Assembly: GCF_001668725.1 (NCBI RefSeq)
Contig: NZ_LZKL01000121.1
Span: 1 to 64,000 of the forward strand
Direction of reading: 5' to 3'
Length of the DNA: 64,000 nucleotides
Origin: Mycobacterium sp. E787
Lineage (GTDB): Bacteria > Actinomycetota > Actinomycetes > Mycobacteriales > Mycobacteriaceae
Shown here piece after piece: positions 14,165 through 23,264 of the stretch. Each line of letters opens with the position of its first letter. The stretch's first letter is position 1. Made by a program: the position numbers and the translations under genes. The notes beneath the pieces were generated by a model, which was given only the letters and a program-made list of their open reading frames with translations, had not been told where the DNA came from and did no database searches.

Positions 14165-16558
14165 ATGGGCGACGGGTTGCTGGATGGCGTTCGCGTCCTC
14201 GACCTGTCGAACGGCGATGCCGACGCGGTGACCCGGCTGTTCGCCGATCTGGGCGCCGACGTGCTCAAGGTCGAGCCGCCCGGGGGCGACCTGGAGCGCG
14301 AGCAATTGCCGACGCTGGCCGGCACGAGCATCCCGTTCGCTGTGCACAACGCCAACAAGCGCAGTGCCGTGCTGGACCCGCTCGACGAGGACGCCTGCTA
14401 CCGGTTGCTCGATCTCGCCGCCGAGGCCGACATCGTGGTGGACAGCGGCCTGGACGGGCTGGCCGCCGCATTCGGCGCGCCGGGCCCCGATTTGGCCGCC
14501 CGATACCCGCACCTGGTGGTGCTCTCGATCACCGACTTCGGCGCGACGGGCCCGCGGTCGTCGTGGCGCGCCACCGACCCGGTGTTGTACGCGATGTCCG
14601 GCTCGTTGTCGCGATCCGGGCCCACCACCGGCACCCCGGTGTTGCCGCCGGACGGCATCGCGTCGTCCACCGCAGCCGTGCAGGCGGCCTGGGCCGCGCT
14701 TGTCGCCTACTACAACCGACTACGTTGCGGCACGGGCGATTACATTGACTTCGCCCGGTTCGACGCCGTCGTGATGGCGCTCGACCCGGCGTTCGGCGCC
14801 CCCGGCCAGGCCGCCGCCGGCGCGCGTCGCAGCGGAGGGTGGCGCGGACGGCCGAAAAACCAGGACGCGTACCCGATCCTGCCGTGCAGCGACGGCTACG
14901 TCCGGTTGTGCGTGATGGCACCGCGGCAGTGGCGCGGCCTGCGGCGCTGGCTGGGGGAGCCGGAGGCCTTCCAAGACCCCGCATACGACGCCATCGGTGC
15001 CCGCTTTGCGGCCTGGCCGGAGATCAGCGTGCTGGTGCGGGCGCTGTTCGCCGAGCAGACGATGAAGGATCTGGTGGCCGCCGGGCAGGCGCACGGCGTG
15101 CCGATCGCGGCGGTGCTGCCGCCGTCCTGGGTCCTGGGCTCCGAACACTTCCAGGCGGTGGGCGCGATCACGCAGGCCGAGCTCGTCCCGGGCGTGCGCA
15201 CCGCCGTGCCCACCGGTTATTTCGTCGTCGACGGGCAGCGGTCGGGTTTTCGCTCCCCGGCGCCCACCGCGGGGGCGGACGAACCGTACTGGCGCGCCAA
15301 TCCCGCGGTGGTATCGGCCCCCTCGGGCAGGGTCGGCGAACAGCCGTTGGCGGGGCTGCGGATTCTCGACCTGGGCATCATCGTCGCCGGCGGAGAGCTG
15401 AGCCGGTTGTTCGGCGACCTGGGCGCCGAGATCATCAAGGTCGAAAGCGCCGACTACCCGGACGGGCTGCGGCAGGCCCGCGCCGGCGCCGCCATGAGCG
15501 AGTCGTTCGCGTGGACCCACCGCAACCAGCTCGGGCTCGGTCTGGACCTGCGCAGCCCGCGGGGCAAGGACCTCTTCGGGCGACTGGTCGCGGAGGCCGA
15601 TGCGGTGTTCGCCAACTTCAAACCGGGAACCCTTGCCGCCCTTGGGTTTTCCTATGACAACCTGCGCCGGCTCAACCCGCGGATCGTGCTCGCCGGCAGC
15701 AGCGCGTTCGGCGACACCGGGCCGTGGAGCACCCGGATGGGCTACGGCCCGCTGGTGCGCGCCGCCACCGGCGTCACCCGGCTCTGGACGTCCGACGATC
15801 CGGACGGCGCCGCCGACGGCGCGCGGCATTCCTTCTACGACGCGACGACGATATTTCCCGACCACGTGGTCGGGCGGGTCACCGCGATCGCGGCGCTGGC
15901 CGCGCTGATCCGCCGCAACCGGACCGGCCACGGCGCCCACGTGCACATTTCGCAGGCCGAGGTCGTGGTCAATCAGCTCGACACGCTGTACGTCCTGGAG
16001 GCCGCGCGGGCCGCCGGCCTCGGCCCGATCCGCGACGACACCAGCCTGCACGCGGTGTATCCGTGCGCCGGCGACGACGAATGGTGCGTCATCTCGATCG
16101 GTTCGGACGACGAATGGCGCCGTATGGCAAGGCTTTTCGATCATCCGCAATGGGCCGATGACCCGCGCTTTGCTACCGGCGAGGCGCGCCTGGCCAACCG
16201 GCGCGAGCTGGTGGAGCTGGTGTCCACCCTGACCCGCACCCGCACCCCGGTGCGCGTCGCTGAACTGCTGCAGTCGGCGGGCGTTCCCGCCGGACCGATG
16301 AACCGCCCGCCCGACATCCTGGAGGACCCGCAGCTGATCGAGCGAAAGCTGTTCAGCGACATGGTTCACCCGCTGATCGAGCGACCGCTGCCGGCCGAGA
16401 CCGGCCCGGCGCCGTTTCGGCACATTCCGCCCGCCCCGCACCGCCCGGCCCCACTGCCCGGCCAGGACACGCGGGAGATCTGCCGCCGTCTGCTCGGCAT
16501 GAGCGCCGACGAGACCGAGCGGCTGATCGACGAGGGCGTGCTGTTCGCGAACGGCTAG
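14165..16558 (+). CDS. Double-domain family III CoA-transferase (Rv1866-like)
   Basis: 797-residue protein made of two tandem CaiB/BaiF-type CoA-transferase domains, roughly residues 1-375 and 390-790. Each opens with the family signature: LLDGVRVLDLSNGDADAVTR and LAGLRILDLGIIVAGGELSR. Each continues with an LGADVLKVEPP or LGAEIIKVES segment. The second copy keeps the substrate-loop stretches VLAGSSAFGDTGPWS and GHGAHVHISQAEVV. The enzymes move CoA between acyl chains. Single-domain members are about 400 residues, so this is a fused dimer-like form. The thiolase-like gene starts 43 bp downstream and may share the acyl-CoA pathway. Confidence 0.88.
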   Translation: MGDGLLDGVRVLDLSNGDADAVTRLFADLGADVLKVEPPGGDLEREQLPTLAGTSIPFAVHNANKRSAVLDPLDEDACYRLLDLAAEADIVVDSGLDGLAAAFGAPGPDLAARYPHLVVLSITDFGATGPRSSWRATDPVLYAMSGSLSRSGPTTGTPVLPPDGIASSTAAVQAAWAALVAYYNRLRCGTGDYIDFARFDAVVMALDPAFGAPGQAAAGARRSGGWRGRPKNQDAYPILPCSDGYVRLCVMAPRQWRGLRRWLGEPEAFQDPAYDAIGARFAAWPEISVLVRALFAEQTMKDLVAAGQAHGVPIAAVLPPSWVLGSEHFQAVGAITQAELVPGVRTAVPTGYFVVDGQRSGFRSPAPTAGADEPYWRANPAVVSAPSGRVGEQPLAGLRILDLGIIVAGGELSRLFGDLGAEIIKVESADYPDGLRQARAGAAMSESFAWTHRNQLGLGLDLRSPRGKDLFGRLVAEADAVFANFKPGTLAALGFSYDNLRRLNPRIVLAGSSAFGDTGPWSTRMGYGPLVRAATGVTRLWTSDDPDGAADGARHSFYDATTIFPDHVVGRVTAIAALAALIRRNRTGHGAHVHISQAEVVVNQLDTLYVLEAARAAGLGPIRDDTSLHAVYPCAGDDEWCVISIGSDDEWRRMARLFDHPQWADDPRFATGEARLANRRELVELVSTLTRTRTPVRVAELLQSAGVPAGPMNRPPDILEDPQLIERKLFSDMVHPLIERPLPAETGPAPFRHIPPAPHRPAPLPGQDTREICRRLLGMSADETERLIDEGVLFANG

Positions 16559-16601
16559 TCCCCGGCCCCGGCCCGATTCATAGCCCCGCTAAATTCGTCG
16601 T

Positions 16602-18086
16602 ATGACCGTCGATCCCAGGACACCGGTGTTGATCGGCTACGGCCAGGTCAATTGCCGCGACGACATCGACCCGGCGACGCGGTCGATCGAGCCGGTCGAC
16701 CTGATGGCCGCCGCGGCCCGCCGGGCGGCCGATTCCCGGGTGCTCGAGGCCGTCGATTCCATCCGCGTGGTGAACATCCTGTCGGCGCAGTACCGCGATC
16801 CCGGGCTGCTGTTGGGCGGGCGGATCGGCGCCCGCGACTTCAACACCCTGTACAGCCCCGTCGGCGGCAACGTGCCGCAGTCGCTGGTCAACCAGGCCTG
16901 CCTGGACATCCAGCGGGGGCGGGCCGGCGTCGTGCTGCTGGCCGGCGCCGAGACCTGGCGCACCCGCAGGGGGCTCAAGGCCAGGGGCGGCAGACTCGAG
17001 TGGACCGTGCAGGACGGTTCCGTGCCGATGGCGCCGGTCGCCGGCGACGACGTCCCGATGGCCGGCGAGGCCGAGATCCGGATCGGGCTGGACCGGCCGG
17101 CCTACGTGTACCCGCTGTTCGAGCAGGCGCTTCGCATCGCCGACGGCGAGTCGATCGAGCACCACATCGAGCGCGTCGCCGACCTGTGGGCGCGGTTCAA
17201 CGCCGTCGCGGTCGACAACCCGCACGCCTGGATCCGCAAACCGGTGACCGCCGAGGAAATCCGGCGACCCGCCCCACAGAACCGGATGATCAGCTGGCCG
17301 TACACCAAGTTGATGAACTCCAACAACATGGTCGACCAGGGCGCAGCGCTGGTCCTGACCTCCGTCCAGCAGGCCGAACGCCTGGGCGTGCCCACCGAGC
17401 GGTGGGTTTACCCGCACGCGGGCACCGACGCCCACGACACCCCGGCCATCGCCGAGCGCGACGAGCTGCACCGCTCGGCGGCCATCCGCATCGGCGGCGC
17501 CCGGGCGCTGGAGCTGGCGGGGCTGGGCATCGACGACGTCGACTACGTCGACCTGTACTCCTGCTTTCCCTCCGCCGTTCAGGTAGCTGCGGCCGAACTC
17601 GGGCTGGCCGTCGACGACCCCGCCCGCCCGCTCACCGTCACCGGCGGGCTGACCTTCGCCGGCGGCCCGTGGAGCAACTACGTGATGCATTCCATCGCCA
17701 CGATGGCCGAGCTACTGGCGGCCAACCCCGGGCGCCGCGCCCTCATCACGGCCAACGGCGGATACCTGACCAAGCACAGCTTCGGCGTCTACGGCACCGA
17801 GCCACCGGCCGAATTCCGTTGGCAGAACGCCCAACCGGCGGTCGACCGCGAACCCACCCGCGAGGGCCTGGTCTCCTGGGAGGGCGTCGGGACCGTCGAA
17901 GCCTGGACCACCCCGTTCGACCGCGACGGCAAACCCGAGAAGGCCTTCGTCTCGGTGCGCACGCCCGACGGGGCGCGCACCCTGGCCGTCGTCGCCGACC
18001 CCGCCGCGGCCGCGGCGACCGTGCGCGAAGATATCGGTGGCGCCAAGGTTGCCGTCACCGCGGACGGCGCCGCGACGCTGCGGTAG
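16602..18086 (+). CDS. Thiolase-superfamily acetyl-CoA acetyltransferase (Rv1867-like)
   Basis: 494-residue thiolase-fold protein of the acetyl-CoA acetyltransferase/lipid-transfer group; length equals what I recall for Rv1867. Thiolase-like landmarks are GGNVPQSLVNQACLDIQRG (N-terminal half), NMVDQGAALVLTS, and DYVDLYSCFPSAVQVAA with the GLTFAGGPWSNYVMHS active-site loop. The canonical C-terminal CGGG cysteine loop is not obvious. It could therefore be a degraded or lipid-transfer-type thiolase. A CTAAAT element 10 bp before the ATG suggests a leaderless message. A hairpin follows the stop. Confidence 0.85.
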   Translation: MTVDPRTPVLIGYGQVNCRDDIDPATRSIEPVDLMAAAARRAADSRVLEAVDSIRVVNILSAQYRDPGLLLGGRIGARDFNTLYSPVGGNVPQSLVNQACLDIQRGRAGVVLLAGAETWRTRRGLKARGGRLEWTVQDGSVPMAPVAGDDVPMAGEAEIRIGLDRPAYVYPLFEQALRIADGESIEHHIERVADLWARFNAVAVDNPHAWIRKPVTAEEIRRPAPQNRMISWPYTKLMNSNNMVDQGAALVLTSVQQAERLGVPTERWVYPHAGTDAHDTPAIAERDELHRSAAIRIGGARALELAGLGIDDVDYVDLYSCFPSAVQVAAAELGLAVDDPARPLTVTGGLTFAGGPWSNYVMHSIATMAELLAANPGRRALITANGGYLTKHSFGVYGTEPPAEFRWQNAQPAVDREPTREGLVSWEGVGTVEAWTTPFDRDGKPEKAFVSVRTPDGARTLAVVADPAAAAATVREDIGGAKVAVTADGAATLR

Positions 18087-18090
18087 CCGG

Positions 18091-18110
18091 CCAGGGCCAT
18101 TAGGCCCTGG
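18091..18110 (+). terminator. Terminator-like hairpin after the thiolase-like gene
   Basis: CCAGGGCC-ATTA-GGCCCTGG is a perfect 8-bp stem with a 4-base loop, 4 bp after the stop codon. No U-tract follows. It separates the CoA-transferase/thiolase pair from the next plus-strand gene. Confidence 0.55.
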
Positions 18111-18197
18111 ACAGAGGCCTGTTGCGTGGGTAACGGTCGCCTAAGTGCTAGCGACTTGCCTATTGTCGAGACTGGACGTTGGGAGAGGTGGACCCGG

Positions 18198-20324
18198 ATG
18201 CACATCCTGGTTACCGACGCTACCGGCGCGGTCGGGAGGCAGGTCGCACGCCAGCTGCTGGCTGCTGGGCACACGGTCACCGGGATCGCTGAGCGTCCCC
18301 ATCCCTACCTCGACCCCGGCGTCGAGTTTGTTTGCGCCCCCCTGCGCCACCCAGTCCTGCAGGAGTTGGCCGACGAAGCCGGCGCGGTGATCCACCTGGC
18401 CCCGGTCGACACCAGCGCACCCGGCAGCGCGGACGTCGACGGGGTCGCCCGAGTCACCCACGCCGCCGCCCGCGCGGGGGCGCGGATGCTGTTCGTGTCC
18501 CAGGCGGCGGGGCGGCCCGAGCTGTATCGACCGGCCGAGGAGCTGGTGTCCACCGGCTGGGCGCCCAGCCTGGTCATCCGGATCGCGCCGCCGGTCGGCC
18601 GCCAGCTCGACTGGATGGTGTGTCGCACGGTGGCCACGCTGCTGCGAACCAAGGTTTCCACGCGACCGGTGCGCGTCCTGCACCTCGACGACCTGGTGCG
18701 CTTCCTGGTGTCGTCGGTGAACACCGACCGCACCGGCACGGTGGATCTGGCCACCCCGGACACCACCAACGTGGTCACCGCGTGGCGGCTGCTGCGATCC
18801 GTTGATCCCCGCGCCCGGCTGCACGGTGTCCGCAGCTGGTCGCGGCTGACCCCGGGGATGGATATCGCTGCCGCGCAAGAGGATTGGGGCTTCGAATTCG
18901 GCTGGCAGGCGGTCGATGCCGTTGCCGACACCGCCCGCGGGCTCGTCGGCCGCCGGCTGCACGCCGCGGGCGCCGTCAGCCACGACCGCCAGCTGGCCCT
19001 CCCGGTGGAGATTCCCCCGCGTCCCGGACCGTCCGGCGAGGCGCACAGCGCGGCCCCCGACGGCATGGAGGGGGAGTTCGACGACCGGATCGATCCCCGG
19101 TTCCCGGTCTTCAGCGCGGCCAGGCTCGCCGAGGCGCTGCCGGGCCCGCTGACCCCGATGACGCTCGACGTCCAGCTCGGTGGCCTGCGCACGGCCGGCC
19201 GGGTGCTGGGTCACGTGCTCGCGCTCGGTGGCGTGGTGGACGACGAGTGGGGCAGCAGGGCCATCGCGGTCTTCGGGCACCGCGCCTACGTCGGGGTGTC
19301 GGCCAACGTCGTGGCCGCCGCCCAGCTGCCCGGCTGGGACGAGGACGCCGTCACCCGCCACGCCCTCGTCGACCAGCCGCAGATCGGAGACGTCCTGCCG
19401 TTCGGTGAGCCCAGGCTGGCCGAGGGGGCGCTCGGGTCGATGGCCAAGGCGGTCGTCGCGGCGCGTTCGCTGGCGCTGATGCGCCGTCTCAAGCCCGACA
19501 CGCGGGCCTACAGCGCGGCCGCCGAGGCCGAACGCCTGGACGCCGCCCAGCTGGCCGCGCTGCCGGACGCGGCGCTCGAGGTGCGGGTCCGGCTGTTGCG
19601 CGATCGGATCAACCAGGGCTGGATCCTCACGGCGCTGTGGTTGATCGACTCCGGCGTCACCGCGGCGGCGCTGGAGCACGCTCGGACGGCGTCGAGGGTG
19701 TCGGGGCTCGACATGATCGTGGAGAGCTCCAGGGTCGCGGCCGAAACCGCCGAATTGGCGGCGGCGTTGCGCGCCGACCCGCCGCTGCGCGCGCTGGCCG
19801 CCGAGGGCAACGTCGGCAGCATCCGTGCGTTGTCTCCCGACACCGCCGGCGCGCTCGACGCCGCCGTGGCCCGGATCGGTCACCGTGGCCCCGGCGAGGC
19901 CGAGTTGGCGAGCCAGGTGTTCGGCGACAATCCGGCCGCGTTGCTCGCGGCGGCCGCCCAGGTCGCCGAAGCCGGGGAATCCACGGTGGCCGCGGCCGCG
20001 CCCGCCGCGCCGAGGACACTGGCGCGGCGGATGGCGGCCAACGCCCGCGAGTCGCGCGAGCTGGCCCACGACACCACCATCCGGTTCACCCACGAGCTCC
20101 GGATGACGCTGCGGGAGTTGGGGAGTCGACGGGTCGCGGCCGATCTGTTCGACGCCGTCGACGACGTCTACTACCTGACCTGCGACGAACTCGTCGTCAT
20201 GCCCGCCGACGCGCGGTTGCGGATCAAGCGCCGACGCGCCGAACGGGACCGCTTGGCCGCGCAGCGCCCACCCGACGTCATCGACGGGGCCTGGACGCCC
20301 GTCGGGCCGATCGGCGACGCCTGA
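18198..20324 (+). CDS. NAD-dependent epimerase fused to a PEP-synthase-like C-terminus (Rv1868-like)
   Basis: 708-residue fusion. Residues 1-~260 form an extended-SDR/epimerase domain that begins at once with HILVTDATGAVGRQVA (nucleotide loop). A linker of ~60 residues follows. Residues ~330-700 are helical. The last ~90 residues (MAANARESRELAHDTTIRFT, then LFDAVDDVYYLTCDELVV) resemble the segment after the ATP-grasp domain of PEP synthase and rifampin-phosphotransferase-like enzymes. I see no phosphohistidine swivel domain. ATG 18198 is chosen because the Rossmann motif follows it directly; the in-frame 24-residue extension from 18126 has no domain character. Function unknown. Confidence 0.78.
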   Translation: MHILVTDATGAVGRQVARQLLAAGHTVTGIAERPHPYLDPGVEFVCAPLRHPVLQELADEAGAVIHLAPVDTSAPGSADVDGVARVTHAAARAGARMLFVSQAAGRPELYRPAEELVSTGWAPSLVIRIAPPVGRQLDWMVCRTVATLLRTKVSTRPVRVLHLDDLVRFLVSSVNTDRTGTVDLATPDTTNVVTAWRLLRSVDPRARLHGVRSWSRLTPGMDIAAAQEDWGFEFGWQAVDAVADTARGLVGRRLHAAGAVSHDRQLALPVEIPPRPGPSGEAHSAAPDGMEGEFDDRIDPRFPVFSAARLAEALPGPLTPMTLDVQLGGLRTAGRVLGHVLALGGVVDDEWGSRAIAVFGHRAYVGVSANVVAAAQLPGWDEDAVTRHALVDQPQIGDVLPFGEPRLAEGALGSMAKAVVAARSLALMRRLKPDTRAYSAAAEAERLDAAQLAALPDAALEVRVRLLRDRINQGWILTALWLIDSGVTAAALEHARTASRVSGLDMIVESSRVAAETAELAAALRADPPLRALAAEGNVGSIRALSPDTAGALDAAVARIGHRGPGEAELASQVFGDNPAALLAAAAQVAEAGESTVAAAAPAAPRTLARRMAANARESRELAHDTTIRFTHELRMTLRELGSRRVAADLFDAVDDVYYLTCDELVVMPADARLRIKRRRAERDRLAAQRPPDVIDGAWTPVGPIGDA

Positions 20325-20330
20325 CCCGGA

Positions 20331-21056
20331 TCAGCCCAAAAGCCCCCGCAGATACAGCGCGTTGCGCACCGCGTGCCCGCCGAGGTCGTTGTTGAAGTAC
20401 ATCCACACGTCCTTGCCGTCGCCGTCCCACTCGGTGATCCGGTCGGCCCAGCGCCGCAGCTCGTCGTGCGAGTAGCAGCCGGCGTAGATGGCGTCCTGCT
20501 CCGGACCGTGCATCCGGACGTACACCAGGTCGGCGGTGGCCCGCGGAACGCACGCGAGTCCGGCGCCGCTCATCACCACGTAGGCGGCGCGCCACCGCTC
20601 GAGCAGCTCATACACCGCGGGGTCGTTCCACGATGGATGCCGCAGCTCGACGGCCACCCGGATCGAGTCGGGCACGAGGGCGAGGAAGGCGTCCAGCCGT
20701 GCGTCGTCGCGCTGTTGCTCGGGGTGCAGCTGAACCAGCAGCACCCCATGACGGTCCCCCAGCAGCTTCCAGCAGCGCTCGAACCGCTCGATCCATGGCT
20801 CGGGGGAGGACAGCCGACGATAGTGGGTCAGCCCCCGATGGGCCTTCACCGACATCCTGAACCCGTCGGGCAGCCGGTCGCGCCAGCCGGCGAACGTCGA
20901 ATCCTTCGGCCAGCGATAGAAACTCGCGTTCAACTCGACGGTGTCGAAGACCTCGACGTAGCGCGCCAACCGGCGTGCCGAGGGGAGTCCGGGCGGGTAC
21001 AACACGTCGGCCCAATGGTTGTAGGACCATCCGGAGGTGCCGATCCGGACGGTCAA
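20331..21056 (-). CDS. DUF72-family protein (YecE-like)
   Basis: 241-residue TIM-barrel-like protein of the DUF72 family, of unknown biochemical role. Signatures are IGTSGWSYNHWADVLYPPG at the N-terminus, LNASFYRWP, and LVQLHPEQ, then AVELRHPSW and YVRMHGP. Its start overlaps the stop of the HhH-GPD-like gene by 4 bp (21053-21056), so the two are translationally coupled. It ends 6 bp after the convergent Rv1868-like stop. Confidence 0.88.
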   Translation of the reverse strand: MTVRIGTSGWSYNHWADVLYPPGLPSARRLARYVEVFDTVELNASFYRWPKDSTFAGWRDRLPDGFRMSVKAHRGLTHYRRLSSPEPWIERFERCWKLLGDRHGVLLVQLHPEQQRDDARLDAFLALVPDSIRVAVELRHPSWNDPAVYELLERWRAAYVVMSGAGLACVPRATADLVYVRMHGPEQDAIYAGCYSHDELRRWADRITEWDGDGKDVWMYFNNDLGGHAVRNALYLRGLLG

Positions 21057-21685
21057 CCGGCCACCCGCCGGCGCACATCCTCGTCGAGTGCGGCCCGCAC
21101 GAGCGCGGCCGAGAGACGCGAGTTGTCTTGTGGTGCAAGCTCTCCCAGCTTCGTAGGTTGGGTGGGCAGGCCCAGCTGCTTCGCGACCGCCGTGGCGCGG
21201 TCGTCGAAGTGGGGACGCACCCAGGGCCAGACGTCCTGCACCTCGCGCAGGAAGATGTCCGCGCCGGTGTCACCAATTCCTTTGAATTCCTTCAGCATAC
21301 GTTTCGCCGCGGCCACGTCGTGCCCGCTGCGCCCGGCGATGCCGCGCAGATCGCCGGCGTAGTCGTCGCGGACGCGCCGGGCCATATCGGTCAGCCGGGT
21401 GGCAGAGCTTTCGTCGTAGCGCACGTAGTGGGCGCGGCCGAACGCGTCGATCATCGTCTGCCTGTCGGCCGTCAGCACGGACTTCGGTGTCCGCAGGCCG
21501 GCCTTGAAGAGTTCGTGCGCGGCGCGCGTCGCGATGGCCGCATCAATGGGCTTGCTGGCCAGCATGCACAGCGCAAGCAACTGGAACAGTGGCATCGGCT
21601 TGTCGTCGATCTTGATGCCGGCCTCGGCCGCATAGGTCGTCCCGGCGACCTCGAGCAGCCGTCGCACCAGTTGGCGCTGGTCCAT
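21053..21685 (-). CDS. HhH-GPD/endonuclease III-like protein
   Basis: 210-residue protein with the helix-hairpin-helix fold of base-excision DNA glycosylases. The hairpin LKEFKGIGDTGADIFLREVQ lies at about residues 133-152, followed by a W-W-R-P-H-F-D-type region. No C-terminal four-cysteine Fe-S cluster is present, unlike Nth. The catalytic Lys/Asp pair of bifunctional glycosylases cannot be assigned with confidence. A role in DNA base repair is an inference from fold. It probably forms an operon with the DUF72 gene. Confidence 0.72.
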   Translation of the reverse strand: MDQRQLVRRLLEVAGTTYAAEAGIKIDDKPMPLFQLLALCMLASKPIDAAIATRAAHELFKAGLRTPKSVLTADRQTMIDAFGRAHYVRYDESSATRLTDMARRVRDDYAGDLRGIAGRSGHDVAAAKRMLKEFKGIGDTGADIFLREVQDVWPWVRPHFDDRATAVAKQLGLPTQPTKLGELAPQDNSRLSAALVRAALDEDVRRRVAG

Positions 21686-21727
21686 ACCGCACCGCTTACC
21701 CGGACCACGCTGGGGTCAACCGCGGCG

Positions 21728-22060
21728 TCACTTTGGCGGCAGGCTGCGGGCGTACCCGATCCCGCGGGTGACCCAGCCCTGCAGCAGGCGTTTGGTTCGC
21801 AGGCCGTCGGCGTGGACACGTAACCAGCCGCGGGTCTCCCGGCCGGCCATCACCATCGGGCTGACGTGATCCCGCGCCAGCAGCTTGTCGGTGTCGCCCG
21901 GTGGCACGCGCACCAGCAGGCCGCCCTGGCCGCTGGCGGCCACGGACATGTTGCCGTTGATCAAAAATGCCAGGCCGCCGAACATGCGCTTCTCCTCGAC
22001 GCCGCGCTCGGAGCCGAGCAGTTCGCGGATGCGGTTGACCAAGTCCTCGTCGTAGGCCAC
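21728..22060 (-). CDS. TfoX N-terminal-domain protein
   Basis: 110-residue protein comprising a single TfoX/Sxy N-terminal domain. Motifs include EEKRMFGGLAFLINGNMSV and the C-terminal WVTRGIGYARSLPPK. In gamma-proteobacteria TfoX activates competence. Actinobacterial one-domain members have no known function. It begins with GTG at 22060, one base after the stop of the Ddn-like gene, so the two form an operon. Confidence 0.85.
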   Translation of the reverse strand: MAYDEDLVNRIRELLGSERGVEEKRMFGGLAFLINGNMSVAASGQGGLLVRVPPGDTDKLLARDHVSPMVMAGRETRGWLRVHADGLRTKRLLQGWVTRGIGYARSLPPK

Positions 22061-22061
22061 G

Positions 22062-22439
22062 TCAGTCGAGGTCGACCCGGATGGTCAGCAGATCGCTGCC
22101 CATCAGACGCACCACCGCGCTGTTGAGCCGCGGCAGGTCGCCGAGCCGCCGCAGCGGGTCGTCGTCGGGCAGCAAGTGGGCCGTTCCGCTGCGCCACCGG
22201 CCGCCGATGCGCAGCCGAACCGCGGGATCAGCCTTGATGTTGCGGACATAGTCCGAATGCTCGCCGTGCTCGGAGACCATCCAGAATTGGTTGCCGACCA
22301 CGCGCCCGCCGACGGCGGTGCGCCGCGCCTGGCCGCTCTTGCGGCCGGTGGTTTCCAGGATGACGCCGGGCATCTTCCGGCCAACCGGGTTGACGAGCAG
22401 CCGTTGAACACGATGAACCACTTGCCGTTTCACGCTCAC
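22062..22439 (-). CDS. Ddn-like deazaflavin (F420)-type nitroreductase family protein
   Basis: About 125 residues from the GTG at 22439, matching the size of the actinobacterial Ddn-like split-barrel family that uses cofactor F420. Typical stretches are ILETTGRKSGQARRT, FWMVSEHGEHSDYVRNIKA and VRLRIGGRWRSG. An alternative TTG at 22487 would add 16 residues. It abuts a strong terminator hairpin, making the GTG more likely. The native substrate is unknown. TfoX follows directly. Confidence 0.78.
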   Translation of the reverse strand: MSVKRQVVHRVQRLLVNPVGRKMPGVILETTGRKSGQARRTAVGGRVVGNQFWMVSEHGEHSDYVRNIKADPAVRLRIGGRWRSGTAHLLPDDDPLRRLGDLPRLNSAVVRLMGSDLLTIRVDLD

Positions 22440-22487
22440 GGCTCTATTCAACGCCGAACCTGCGACGGATGTCACGCGCAACGGCAA

Positions 22488-22515
22488 CAGCCGCCCCCAA
22501 TGCTGGGGGCGGCTG
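22488..22515 (-). terminator. Strong hairpin terminator of the secreted-protein gene
   Basis: A perfect 12-bp stem (CAGCCGCCCCCA / TGGGGGCGGCTG) with the loop ATGC lies 27 bp after the stop of the minus-strand secreted-protein gene. It is very GC-rich and has no U-tract, typical of mycobacterial intrinsic-like terminators. Confidence 0.7.
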
Positions 22516-22542
22516 CCGCATTCCCGCTTTCAGGTACCGGTT

Positions 22543-23052
22543 TTAACGGGGGGCGCCGGTCGCTCCGACGTTGCCGCCGCCATTGACCTGGCCTCCGGCC
22601 CCGCCCGCGGGCGTGTACGCCTGGAAACCAGCAGACGTGTTGACGCCCCATTGGCCCAGGTCCGGGTCGTACACGACCGGAAGTTGAGTCCCGTCGGGGT
22701 CACCAACGGGCGGTATCCAGGTGGCCGGGAGCCCGTAGCGGCCCGGGTCGTTGTAGTGCCCCGGCGGCGGGGCGGGGATCCCGTTCCGATCCTGGCCCGG
22801 GGGAAGCGGGCTGCCCGGCCCGTTGCAGTTGACGCCCGGGCCGCCGTTACAAATAGGCTGCCCCGGAACGTACGGGCCCGGGCCCGGCTGGTCCCGGTCG
22901 CCGCCCGGCACGTTCGGCCCGGGGACGTTGGGGCCGGGACCCGGCATGTTCGGACCAGGATCGGCCTGGGCCAAACCGGCACCCATCCCGAAGGCCGCGG
23001 CCCCCAGGCCACCGGCCATCGCGGCAGTTGCTGCGATCTTGCTGAGGTTCAT
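22543..23052 (-). CDS. Secreted Gly/Pro/Asn-rich protein of unknown function
   Basis: 169-residue exported protein. The start is ATG 23052, preceded by AAGGAG. The N-terminus MNLSKIAATAAMAGGLGAAA continues to AQA-DPG, a typical signal peptide with cleavage near residue 31. The next ~60 residues are rich in Pro, Gly, Asn (GPNMPGPGPNVPGPNVPGG) and contain one CNG...NCNGPG cysteine pair. The C-terminal half contains a WIPPVGDPDGTQLPVVYDPD segment found in small mycobacterial secreted proteins. It has a 212-nt structured upstream region and a strong terminator. No function is assigned. Confidence 0.75.
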   Translation of the reverse strand: MNLSKIAATAAMAGGLGAAAFGMGAGLAQADPGPNMPGPGPNVPGPNVPGGDRDQPGPGPYVPGQPICNGGPGVNCNGPGSPLPPGQDRNGIPAPPPGHYNDPGRYGLPATWIPPVGDPDGTQLPVVYDPDLGQWGVNTSAGFQAYTPAGGAGGQVNGGGNVGATGAPR

Positions 23053-23264
23053 GTGAACTCCTTGTCGAGCTTGGCTGCGACGCACGCAGCGCAACAGCAT
23101 TGACGGTGTTGTTCAGTTGTCGCCCCAGGCTCCTGGTTCGGGCCGAGGGTCAGGGGAGCTACCCCCTGGTTCCTTCGGCTACCCGGGTCGCAGGAACCGA
23201 AAACGCCTTCGCCCGGACTAATTGGCAGCAAACTTTCAGGCAGACTGCACGCGATTTGCAGGCT
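23053..23264 (-). promoter_or_regulatory. Structured leader region of the secreted-protein gene
   Basis: 212 bp without a gene between lon and the secreted protein. On the minus strand it holds several potential stems: GGTTCCT pairing with AGGAACC around an internal ACCCGGGT palindrome (about 23176-23208), GGGG-TAGCT-CCCC (about 23160-23174), and CCAGG-AG-CCTGG (about 23126-23138). The density of pairing suggests a regulatory leader RNA. I could not match it to a known riboswitch class by eye. Confidence 0.35.
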
